The notes under the pieces were generated by a model. That model was not told the origin of the DNA. It made no database searches and saw only the letters and a program-made list of their open reading frames with translations. The translations under genes were made by a program, and so were the position numbers. This document shows positions 1-6,593 of a stretch of DNA of 9,717 bases, one piece after another; the first letter of the stretch is position 1; every line of letters begins with the position of its first letter. Location: the NCBI GenBank assembly GCA_964614215.1, contig CAZTKP010000099.1:1-9717 (forward strand). The letters run 5' to 3'. Source of the stretch: CAZTKP01 sp964614215 (GTDB lineage: Bacteria; UBP6; UBA1177).

Positions 1-38
1 ATAAGATCCTTAGCAAGAGTTCTGACCTGTTTTTTCAT
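1..38 (-). CDS. 5' end of an unidentified gene leaving the window
   Basis: An ATG at 36-38 on the minus strand is preceded by a strong Shine-Dalgarno GGAGG at 44-48 with a 5-nt spacer. It opens a frame that reads MKKQVRTLAKDL before the window ends. Only 12 codons are visible, too few to assign a family. There is no signal peptide in this short stretch: the start is basic but is not followed by a hydrophobic run. It lies 58 nt downstream of the 812-aa lipoprotein gene in the same orientation, so the two may be co-transcribed. A weak promoter candidate also lies between them. The existence of the gene rests on the ribosome binding site plus an open frame; its product is unknown. Confidence 0.6.
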   Translation of the reverse strand, partial: MKKQVRTLAKDL

Positions 39-71
39 ACTATCCTCCAATTTAAAAATAAAACTGTCTTC

Positions 72-100
72 TTTCTACTATAATTTTAGAATTTATTCAA
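72..100 (-). promoter_or_regulatory. Weak candidate sigma-70 promoter for the gene starting at 38
   Basis: On the minus strand TTGAAT (100-95) is separated by 17 nt from TAGAAA (77-72). Each box matches the consensus at 4 of 6 positions. The -35 box overlaps the stop codon of the lipoprotein gene. The predicted leader of roughly 27 nt resembles those of the two better promoters in this window. AT-rich sequence makes chance matches likely. Confidence 0.28.
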
Positions 101-2535
101 TCTTTAAGACATGGACTTGTTGAACGCATGATGATGCCGTTGTCACCAAAAATATAAAGATCTCCCAGAGGATCAGCTGTAATTGCATGGATGGGTGAGC
201 CGAGAGGAGAGTCAACACTTTCAATAATTCCTATCGGTGACATGTTCTTGTAGTGATAAATATAGCCGAGCGCATCCATCGGGATCATCGCGTTGTTATA
301 GTCGCATGCCCAGACATCTGTAAAATGAAGTTCATCGTAGAGGCTGCTTCTTGCGTCGTTCATCCATTTGTCGCCGTCGTAACTGAAAATATATGCTGTC
401 TGATCGTCAGGAGAACTTCCAAGCATCCAGATACTTTCATTGTCGATAGCAAAAATATTTGTCATGAGTATTTCAGTTTCTCCGGCGGGAAGTCCTCTTT
501 CTGTAAGATCTCCGGGCGCATTTTCAATGAGATTGGTCCCGTCAAAGTTCGCGATCACATTATCTCCGCCAAGAACAGCTGAGCCGTCATCAAAAAGCCA
601 TCCGCAGTTAAAAAACTTTTCGCTTTCAATTTTTGTGATGTTTTCTTTTAACATGTAAGCCTTTCCATTTGATACAGCGAGGATATCGTCATTTGAATTA
701 ACTGAAACAAAGGTGACATCATCTTTTGCCGGGAGTTCTTTTTCAGTCCTGTTCCCTTCACTGTCAATAACAATGATCTTGCCGTCTGTACTTCCAAAGA
801 TATCAACGGTTCCGTTTGAATCGTAGGCAAGGATGCTGAAGTCATATTCTGTCGTGTGAAGTTCATTGTGATCAATTTTTACAAAATTCTTTCCGCCTGC
901 AGCAGTAAATCTGTCTTTATTGCTGAAAACGGCAGAAACCGGAAGTTCTTCAAGTCCTCCGTCAGGCCAGATAGAAACAGCATGAGAGGCTCCCGGAAGA
1001 AAAACACTGCATTTTTCCTCACTGCATTCATATTTAAAACTTTTCTCTTCATCAAACTTCCAGGAGACAGAGTTTTCAGTAAGAGTCATCTTTTTATCTC
1101 TATCTTCCTTTAGTTGTTTTGCATCCGCAGGTTCGGAGGTGATCTTTTTCCAACCTGATCCTGTGAAACGAAGTATATCGTTTTCAGTTTCGGCGTAGAT
1201 GAGATTTTCGCCGTTTCCGTAAATTTCAGTGACTTTTGAATCCATTGGATAATATTCTAAGGAATTCGGCATGAAATGGACGATCATGTTTCCAGTCGCA
1301 ACCCAGACAGAAGAAGTCGAAGATGCGTATGCTGAAGTTGCTTTGTCTTTAAAGAAACCCTGATTTGAAGAGAGTTTTGAGCCGTTCCATGATGCGAATA
1401 TTCCGCCTTCGCCCATAATTGATATTCTGTCTAATCTCTTTTTTACCGAAAGGAAGTTCCTTTTTATACCGGAGTCATAAATTTCCTTATTAACTGCAAT
1501 TTTTCCATCGTTCCCGACAGCCACAACTTTTTCGTCAAGAAAGGCAAGGGCATTAAAAATTCCATCAAGATCATAAGAGTCTGTGGTGTTCAGCTGAGAA
1601 TCAAGCAAAGTGACCTTTGAAGCAGTCTCTGAAACTGAAAGAACTGCGACAACTCCTTCTGCTGAAACATCAATTGAGAAGATGTCTCCGTCAAACGTTT
1701 TCTTCGTAGGATCCCCATCAATGTACGAAGTGATAATATTCTCTCCTGCAGCAAAAACTGTGTTTTCATGAATGGCAAGAGTTCTTAGTCTCGAAGAAGA
1801 TTTATAAACAAGTTTCCACTCAGTTCCGTCATAGTGGATCAGTCCTTCCTTTGCTGCGGCATAAATATCATCCGCTTTCGTTCCTGCAAGCTGATAGACT
1901 GCTGATTTTGTCGGTGAATAGTAGTTGTCATTGTCGATCAGACAGCTGAAAAATCCCTCTTCATTTTTAAGCAGACACCCGTCCGTTGCCGATGCCCAGA
2001 CATTGTCTTCATCAAAGGCGATAATTGAGCTGAAAGAACCGCCGCTTCTAAGCTGATATGGGTGAGCATCGTAGATATCGCCTTTTTTTGAAAAGATGGC
2101 ATCAGTGCTGACAAAGAACATGTCGCCGTTCTTTAAAAAAGCTGCGCCAGTGACGCTGTCACCCTGAGGATAGGGATTTACCCAGCAGTATCCGTAGGAG
2201 CAAACTTCCTTTATGCACACATTTTTTAAATTCTGTCTTCCGCACTCAGCATCTTGCGGACATTCACCGCAATTAATACTGCCGGTAGAAGTGTTTAAGT
2301 CCCCGCAAGTCGCACCAAAATATTCGCATGTCTCTTCAATGTCAGTAAAAATATCTATGTCAGGATCTTCACTGTCAGATATCTCATCAGAATCTGAAAT
2401 TACATCGTCATTTGCCTCGTTATCCGACAATTCATTATCAATGTCAGAACCTGAACTATCCTCGTCATTGAGACTGCTTTTCCCGTCACTGCAACCAAGT
2501 AACAGAAGTAGAAAGATAAAAATTAAGTACTTCAA
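97..2535 (-). CDS. Large Cys-rich, propeller-like outer-envelope lipoprotein (812 aa), function unknown
   Basis: The N-terminus is a lipoprotein signal peptide: MKYLIFIF, a leucine run, then the lipobox LLGC with the lipidated Cys at residue 15. Ser follows the Cys, so by the E. coli +2 rule it would not be retained at the inner membrane. Residues about 16-68 are an Asp/Ser/Glu-rich disordered linker. Residues 70-117 hold eight Cys (70, 77, 89, 92, 98, 107, 112, 117), including a CGECP motif, probably a small disulfide-bonded module. From about 125 to the end there are repeated beta-strand units such as DDIYAAAKEGLIHYDGTEW (222-240), typical of beta-propeller/BNR-like sensors of the kind seen in myxobacterial proteins. 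The start is TTG at 2535, because GGAGG lies 8 nt upstream and the signal peptide begins exactly there. I do not recognise an enzyme motif; surface adhesion or ligand binding would be speculation. It follows the 513-aa lipoprotein gene after 66 nt. Confidence 0.9.
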   Translation of the reverse strand: MKYLIFIFLLLLLGCSDGKSSLNDEDSSGSDIDNELSDNEANDDVISDSDEISDSEDPDIDIFTDIEETCEYFGATCGDLNTSTGSINCGECPQDAECGRQNLKNVCIKEVCSYGYCWVNPYPQGDSVTGAAFLKNGDMFFVSTDAIFSKKGDIYDAHPYQLRSGGSFSSIIAFDEDNVWASATDGCLLKNEEGFFSCLIDNDNYYSPTKSAVYQLAGTKADDIYAAAKEGLIHYDGTEWKLVYKSSSRLRTLAIHENTVFAAGENIITSYIDGDPTKKTFDGDIFSIDVSAEGVVAVLSVSETASKVTLLDSQLNTTDSYDLDGIFNALAFLDEKVVAVGNDGKIAVNKEIYDSGIKRNFLSVKKRLDRISIMGEGGIFASWNGSKLSSNQGFFKDKATSAYASSTSSVWVATGNMIVHFMPNSLEYYPMDSKVTEIYGNGENLIYAETENDILRFTGSGWKKITSEPADAKQLKEDRDKKMTLTENSVSWKFDEEKSFKYECSEEKCSVFLPGASHAVSIWPDGGLEELPVSAVFSNKDRFTAAGGKNFVKIDHNELHTTEYDFSILAYDSNGTVDIFGSTDGKIIVIDSEGNRTEKELPAKDDVTFVSVNSNDDILAVSNGKAYMLKENITKIESEKFFNCGWLFDDGSAVLGGDNVIANFDGTNLIENAPGDLTERGLPAGETEILMTNIFAIDNESIWMLGSSPDDQTAYIFSYDGDKWMNDARSSLYDELHFTDVWACDYNNAMIPMDALGYIYHYKNMSPIGIIESVDSPLGSPIHAITADPLGDLYIFGDNGIIMRSTSPCLKD

Positions 2536-2543
2536 AACTGTTT

Positions 2544-2548
2544 CCTCC
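2544..2548 (-). promoter_or_regulatory. Shine-Dalgarno that fixes a TTG start
   Basis: GGAGG on the minus strand, 8 nt upstream of the TTG at 2535-2533. There is no in-frame ATG that would keep the signal peptide, so this site supports TTG initiation for the 812-aa lipoprotein. Confidence 0.75.
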
Positions 2549-2566
2549 GCAAATTAACTTCGTGGA

Positions 2567-2595
2567 AATGTATTTTATTTATGGAATTATTTCAA
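2567..2595 (-). promoter_or_regulatory. Candidate sigma-70 promoter of the 812-aa lipoprotein gene
   Basis: Minus strand: TTGAAA (2595-2590), 17-nt spacer, TACATT (2572-2567). The boxes match the consensus at 5/6 and 4/6. Transcription would begin near 2560, giving a leader of about 25 nt that includes the Shine-Dalgarno. It lies entirely between the two lipoprotein genes, so the downstream one may be expressed separately from the upstream one. Confidence 0.45.
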
Positions 2596-2601
2596 GAGGG
2601 T

Positions 2602-4143
2602 TTACTCCTCAAACGGACAAACGCCTTCTTCTTTACAGTAACATTCCATATCTCTGAGGATCAGAGGGTTTGAATTCCTTTTTTGGTATAGCAACCACTT
2701 TCCTTCAAATTCAGCAAAACTATAAGGGTAGATAACTGTTCCATCTTCTACAGTTTCATCTTTATCCATTTTTTTCATGCAGTATTTCTTTTTCTTATCT
2801 ATCCTGTAATAACATAAAAGTCCGCTACCACGACTGTTAACGACAGCTACTTCCTCGTAAAGCAAGGTATCTCCTTGTAATGTCATAGGAACTAATGAAT
2901 AAGAATATTTCGCAGTTGCTTCAGTAAAGTCCTTTACAAGATCCGTCCGTTTGTACGCATCTCCTTCTTTTTCTCCCAGAACTATTGTGTATGCTCCTTC
3001 ATGCTTACGGGAAAAAACAACCCTGTCCACGTTGTCTTTATCAAAATAAAGTGATCCAATTCTCTCATCATCTTCATTTATCCTGAGACAGTCAGCCAAA
3101 GATTTAGGACTTTTTGAAAGATCGCATATATAACTATTGTTTTCATCTGTCACAAACAAATTATCTCCGTTTATAACAGGGGCATAACATTCTCCCTGTC
3201 TTAAAGTAGTCCATTCCCATTTTCCAATTTCAGCGTACATCGCTTTACTGTTTTGGTTTGGTTCCTGCACGTTTACAAACACCCACTTGTCATTCAGTGC
3301 TGGAACATAAGGAGTATGACTAATGATTTTGTTATAAACAATCTCAATTTTTCCATTATCTCCAATGTATGCCAGAAAAATATTGCTATTATTAAGCTCC
3401 AGAGATCTCTTATCTGAGATCATTGCAATTCTGTTTCCCTTATAGTAAGCCTGTTCCTGATTTCTGGCCGGGGCAATGATATTATATTTCTGAGTTTCAA
3501 TATCATAGGTTACAAACTTGAAATCTATCGGCCACTTCTCGACAGAAAGTTCCGCACTATGAAGGAATAAGCCTGTTTTTTTGTTACTTAAATTCCAAGA
3601 TTTAATTACACCGCCGGACCCATCAGCCCCCCAACGCTCGGGACTAATTTTAAGGTCACATTTATGCATTGGAATAGCATATTCTCCCCATTGATCTTCT
3701 TCTTCTTTGGTAACTGGCTTTAAACTTTCAAGCACACAGGGGTATCCGCAACAGTCAAATTCAGGTTCCTGATGACAAAGATCATAGTTCTGTTCTTTCC
3801 ATAAATTTGATACACATTGCGGATCTTTTTCTGTAGGTGTATCGCATCCTGGACGACAGAATGTAAGTTTTCCATCGTTATCCGTGTACGGAAAAGGAGC
3901 ATCTATCAATTTAACATCACAGTCATCAATGAACTCTTCTTCAGAAATATTAGCGTCAGCATCACCATCCTGAATTTCAACATCGGCGTAATCTGGATCA
4001 GGAGCTTCATCGACGACAGCGTCAAAGTCGGGGATGGCGTCAACTTCAACTGTATTGTTATCCTGAGTGTCAGCATCCGTTTGAGTCTTATTCTCTGTGC
4101 AAGAAGCGAAAAGCAAAACAATTAATAAAATCAGCAACTTCAT
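2602..4143 (-). CDS. Cys-rich lipoprotein of unknown function (513 aa)
   Basis: The signal peptide MKLLILLIVLLFASC ends in a lipobox with the lipidated Cys at residue 15 and Thr at +2. Residues 16-74 are a disordered linker rich in Asp, Val and Pro. Residues 75-162 contain nine Cys (75, 96, 100, 110, 123, 131, 132, 136, 162), with motifs FCRPGCD (95-101) and DCCGYPC (130-136). This looks like a compact disulfide-stabilised domain I cannot name. The remaining about 350 residues read as repeated short beta-strands with aromatic residues (for example KWVFVNVQEP), compatible with a beta-propeller but without a recognisable repeat signature. The tail CYCKEEGVCPFEE adds three more Cys. The ATG at 4143 begins the signal peptide directly; the upstream AGG is a weak Shine-Dalgarno. 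Its architecture parallels the 812-aa lipoprotein just downstream, though the sequences are not obviously homologous. Lines of this gene that I counted by hand are mostly more AT-rich than those of the 812-aa gene. Confidence 0.9.
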   Translation of the reverse strand: MKLLILLIVLLFASCTENKTQTDADTQDNNTVEVDAIPDFDAVVDEAPDPDYADVEIQDGDADANISEEEFIDDCDVKLIDAPFPYTDNDGKLTFCRPGCDTPTEKDPQCVSNLWKEQNYDLCHQEPEFDCCGYPCVLESLKPVTKEEEDQWGEYAIPMHKCDLKISPERWGADGSGGVIKSWNLSNKKTGLFLHSAELSVEKWPIDFKFVTYDIETQKYNIIAPARNQEQAYYKGNRIAMISDKRSLELNNSNIFLAYIGDNGKIEIVYNKIISHTPYVPALNDKWVFVNVQEPNQNSKAMYAEIGKWEWTTLRQGECYAPVINGDNLFVTDENNSYICDLSKSPKSLADCLRINEDDERIGSLYFDKDNVDRVVFSRKHEGAYTIVLGEKEGDAYKRTDLVKDFTEATAKYSYSLVPMTLQGDTLLYEEVAVVNSRGSGLLCYYRIDKKKKYCMKKMDKDETVEDGTVIYPYSFAEFEGKWLLYQKRNSNPLILRDMECYCKEEGVCPFEE

Positions 4144-4218
4144 GAAACCTGTCCAGTTTTGTTAACTGCAAAAGATTACTTCAAAATTACTCAATAATCA
4201 AGTGAGAGAAAAAATAAT

Positions 4219-4247
4219 TTGACGAAAACGAATCAAGTCTTTAGATT
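4219..4247 (+). promoter_or_regulatory. Sigma-70 promoter of the DUF1016 gene
   Basis: TTGACG (4219-4224), 17-nt spacer, TAGATT (4242-4247); the boxes match the consensus at 5/6 and 4/6. Predicted transcription start is about 4253-4256. This is downstream of the TTG codon at 4251 and therefore argues for translation from the ATG at 4278. Confidence 0.55.
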
Positions 4248-4252
4248 TGATT
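4231..4252. promoter_or_regulatory. Palindromic candidate operator over the -10 box
   Basis: A 22-bp imperfect palindrome with outer arms AATCAA (4231-4236) and TTGATT (4247-4252) and inner arms TCT/AGA. Nine of eleven position pairs are complementary. It covers the -10 box and predicted start region of the DUF1016 promoter, the classic position for a repressor site. A further copy of the half-site AATCAAGT lies at 4196-4203, 35 bp upstream of the copy at 4231-4238. No regulator can be named from sequence alone. Confidence 0.4.
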
Positions 4253-4267
4253 GAATAAAATGAACGT

Positions 4268-4273
4268 TAGAGG
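4268..4273 (+). promoter_or_regulatory. Shine-Dalgarno that decides the DUF1016 start
   Basis: TAGAGG lies 4 nt before the ATG at 4278. The alternative starts TTG 4251 and ATG 4260 have no comparable site upstream. Confidence 0.45.
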
Positions 4274-4277
4274 CAGA

Positions 4278-4934
4278 ATGGATATTGAAAACAACAGAAG
4301 TTACAAAACTTTACTTAACGAGCTAAAAAGTATTCTCAGCAAGGGTCAGGCAAATGCCTATAAAGCAGTTGACAACATAAAAGTCCAGACATATTGGCAG
4401 ATCGGTGAAAGGATTGTCCGGGAAGAGTTAGACAGCAAAGATCGTGCTGATTATGGGAAAAATCTTATTGATCAATTATCTTTAGATCTTGGAATTAGAA
4501 GACAAAGATTATATGAAATTGTAAAGTTTTTCAGATGTTACTCAATAGTCCGTACAGTGTCAGGACAATTGAGTTGGAATCATTATCTTGAACTTATAAA
4601 AGTAAAAGATCTGGCAGAACGCAATTATTATCAAGATCAAGCAATCAATGAAAACTGGGGTGTTAGAGAACTTCGGCAACAAATCAAAAACAATCTATTC
4701 GAGAATGCAAGAGATGTCGGCCAAATGAATAAATATATAAATTATTTCAGGAATAACAAACAGTATGAACATGAAAAAGACACAATTGGTCTAATAATTT
4801 GCTCTGAAGCAGGATATGAAGAAGCTCAGTATGCTCTTGGAGGGCTAGAAGAAAAGATATTTATTGCAACTTATAAGCCTAAGCTTCCAACTATTGAGCA
4901 GCTTAAAAAAGCTGTGATGAATGTAGAGAGATAA
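4278..4934 (+). CDS. DUF1016 (YhcG-like) protein with the catalytic part of its PDDEXK nuclease domain missing
   Basis: Residues are numbered from ATG 4278 (218 aa). Residues 1 to about 142 match the helical N-terminal domain of the DUF1016/YhcG family: YKTLLNELK, TYWQIGERIV, DYGKNLIDQLS, QLSWNHYLELI and NWGVRELRQQI are characteristic. The family normally continues with about 100-120 residues holding the PDDEXK active site (a catalytic D and an E-x-K shortly before a DVGQM motif). Here the text jumps from NNLFEN directly to DVGQMNKYINYFR, TIGLIICSE, YALGGLEEKIF and YKPKLPT, the normal last third of the nuclease domain. The active-site residues are absent although the frame is intact, so nuclease activity is not expected. 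Full-length relatives are about 330-380 aa. YhcG proteins are usually encoded alone or near restriction, toxin or mobile loci; here none is visible. It is the only plus-strand gene in the window and is AT-rich. TTG 4251 and ATG 4260 are possible but less likely starts. Confidence 0.85.
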   Translation: MDIENNRSYKTLLNELKSILSKGQANAYKAVDNIKVQTYWQIGERIVREELDSKDRADYGKNLIDQLSLDLGIRRQRLYEIVKFFRCYSIVRTVSGQLSWNHYLELIKVKDLAERNYYQDQAINENWGVRELRQQIKNNLFENARDVGQMNKYINYFRNNKQYEHEKDTIGLIICSEAGYEEAQYALGGLEEKIFIATYKPKLPTIEQLKKAVMNVER

Positions 4935-4946
4935 AATTCGTAAAAT

Positions 4947-6215
4947 CTAAGAATCAAACACCTTTTCATCGAGTTCACCTTCGCTTTTGGCGACGATGAG
5001 GGATACGATGGTATCTCCGGAGATATTTACGGCTGTTCTTGTCATGTCAAGGATCCTGTCAATTCCCATGATGAGGGCGATTCCTTCGATAGGAAGTCCC
5101 GCTTCTTTAAGCACCATGGAAAGAGTGATGAGTCCGACTCCGGGAACGCCTGCTGTTCCAATTGAAGCAAGTGTTGCTGTCAGAACAACGATAGCAAGAT
5201 TCGCAAGTGTGAGTTCAATTCCGTATGCCTGAGAAATGAAGACTACTGCGGCTCCCTGCATGATGGCAGTTCCGTCCATGTTTATAGTTGCGCCAAGCGG
5301 CAAAGTGAACGATGCGATCTTATTTGAAACTCCAAGTTCTTTTTCCGCTGTTTCCATTGTTATGGGAAGGGTTGCATTACTTGAAGCTGTTGAAAAGGCG
5401 ACAAGCATCGTGGGGTAGAACTTCTTAATGAATTTTAAAGGCGAAAGGTTAGCAAAAACTTTAAGACTCACTGAATATGTGACAAAAAAGTGAATAAAAA
5501 GTGCCAGAAAAACCGTGAGGATATACTTTAAAAGCGGCACGAATGCAGAAAATCCTTCTTTTGCAAAAACGTTTGCAACAAGAGCAAAGACACCGTATGG
5601 AGCGACTTTCATGATCATCATGACCATTTCCATGATTATTTCATTTAATTCCTCAAGGAATTTTCTCACAGTCGGAACTTTGTCTCCTAAAACGGCCATT
5701 GCAAATCCGAAAATAAGGGCAAAAAAGATAACCTGAAGCATCTTTCCGTCTGAAAAGGCTGTGAACGGATTTGAAGGAATGATCCCTGCAATGGTATCAA
5801 CAAGTGAAGGTGCTTGCGTCTTTGCCACTTCACTTTTTGCAAGCTCTTCACCCAGATTAAACCCGACTCCCGGGTTTGTTATGTAGGAAAGGCTCAGTGC
5901 AATTGTTATTGCGATCGCAGTTGTTGAAATATAGAAAAGAAGTGTCTTCCCACCAACTCGTCCAAGCTTTTTAATATCACTTATTCCGGCAGCACCAATA
6001 ATGAGACTCACAAGTACAAGCGGAACAACCAGCATCTTGATCGAAGCGATGAACATTCTTCCCAGAAGCTCGAAAATACCGCCGGTAAACCATGTTCCGA
6101 TGATATCCTGAGCACCCATGCTTGAAAAGATGTTAAGCATTACTCCGGTGAAAGCACCGAGAACAAGAGCAATGAGAATTTTAGTTGTCAGCGAGAGTTT
6201 TTTACGTTTTTTCAT
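4947..6215 (-). CDS. Dicarboxylate/acidic amino acid:cation symporter (DAACS, SLC1 family)
   Basis: A 422-aa inner-membrane secondary transporter that probably imports glutamate, aspartate or C4-dicarboxylates with Na+ or H+. The elements of the GltPh-type fold are present in order: hydrophobic helices from about residue 12; hairpin 1 with SSNATLP (278-284); unwound helix 7 with NMDGT (312-316); hairpin 2 with GTAGVPG (353-359); and helix 8 with GIDRILDMTRTAVNISGD (384-401). D390, R393, T394 and N397 correspond to GltPh D394, R397, T398 and N401, which bind the amino acid. The retained Arg favours an acidic substrate over a neutral one. Length is normal for the family. The basic start MKKRKKLSL fits a cytoplasmic N-terminus. 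The ATG lies 3 nt after the stop of the VWA lipoprotein gene and has no clear Shine-Dalgarno, suggesting translational coupling. GltP, GltT and DctA cannot be told apart here, so no symbol is given. Confidence 0.93.
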   Translation of the reverse strand: MKKRKKLSLTTKILIALVLGAFTGVMLNIFSSMGAQDIIGTWFTGGIFELLGRMFIASIKMLVVPLVLVSLIIGAAGISDIKKLGRVGGKTLLFYISTTAIAITIALSLSYITNPGVGFNLGEELAKSEVAKTQAPSLVDTIAGIIPSNPFTAFSDGKMLQVIFFALIFGFAMAVLGDKVPTVRKFLEELNEIIMEMVMMIMKVAPYGVFALVANVFAKEGFSAFVPLLKYILTVFLALFIHFFVTYSVSLKVFANLSPLKFIKKFYPTMLVAFSTASSNATLPITMETAEKELGVSNKIASFTLPLGATINMDGTAIMQGAAVVFISQAYGIELTLANLAIVVLTATLASIGTAGVPGVGLITLSMVLKEAGLPIEGIALIMGIDRILDMTRTAVNISGDTIVSLIVAKSEGELDEKVFDS

Positions 6216-6218
6216 ATC

Positions 6219-6493
6219 TTAGTTGCCATCTGTGTCGCGGGAGTCAGATCCCGGAACGATGATAATGACCTCTCTTGTATCAAGAAGCGCGCCGTCACCA
6301 AGTACGTTGATCTTTGCTTTAAAGACTGTAGCCTCAACTTTATCAGGTTCATAGAAATCGTTGTAGAACCTCATGTCGAAGTTAACTTTCGCTCCCGGAT
6401 TTACATCAAAGAACTTGTTGGCATCTTTAGAGCTGTAGCTGTTGACAGGTTCAGATGAAAGAGGCGTTCCACTTTTTATAAACTGAGCTGTGT
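6219..6493 (-). CDS. C-terminal part of the VWA lipoprotein, beyond the assembly gap
   Basis: Reading the minus strand from the gap edge in the frame that ends at TAA 6221-6219 gives about 90 codons without a stop. Text includes TAQFIKSGTPLSSEP, FFDVNPGAKVNFDMRFYNDF, EATVFKAKINVLGDG and TREVIIIVPGSDS, then the stop. From memory, a beta-rich segment of this form (NPG..V.F..RFYNDF...VF.A.I.V.GDG...D.R.V.I.VP) closes many TSP3/VWA proteins of this type. I therefore assign it to the same gene as 6594-8011. The frame differs from that upstream by the nominal gap; if the gene is intact, the true gap length is 2 modulo 3. A separate gene is possible but no start codon with a ribosome binding site is present. 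Confidence 0.75.
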
Positions 6494-6593
6494 NNNNNNN
6501 NNNNNNNNNNNNNNNNNNNNNNNNNNNNNNNNNNNNNNNNNNNNNNNNNNNNNNNNNNNNNNNNNNNNNNNNNNNNNNNNNNNNNNNNNNNNN
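6494..6593. other. Assembly gap (100 N) inside the VWA lipoprotein gene
   Basis: Exactly 100 N, the conventional filler for a scaffold gap of unknown length. It removes the end of the VWA domain and the start of the C-terminal segment. Any translation running straight through it is meaningless downstream. Confidence 0.97.

Noticed and set aside
253..582. Plus-strand open frame of 109 codons, and similar ones at 440-658, 856-1113, 2213-2557 and 3817-4125
   Set aside because: They lie antisense to the two lipoprotein genes, whose frames have signal peptides and ribosome sites. The plus-strand products have no domain and no proper ribosome site.
4144..4200. Possible minus-strand promoter TTGATT-17-TAATCT for the 513-aa lipoprotein
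   Set aside because: The -10 box matches only 3 of 6 positions and alternatives in this AT-rich stretch are equally poor.
4251..4277. TTG 4251 or ATG 4260 as start of the DUF1016 gene
   Set aside because: No Shine-Dalgarno precedes either. TTG 4251 lies upstream of the transcription start predicted from the promoter.
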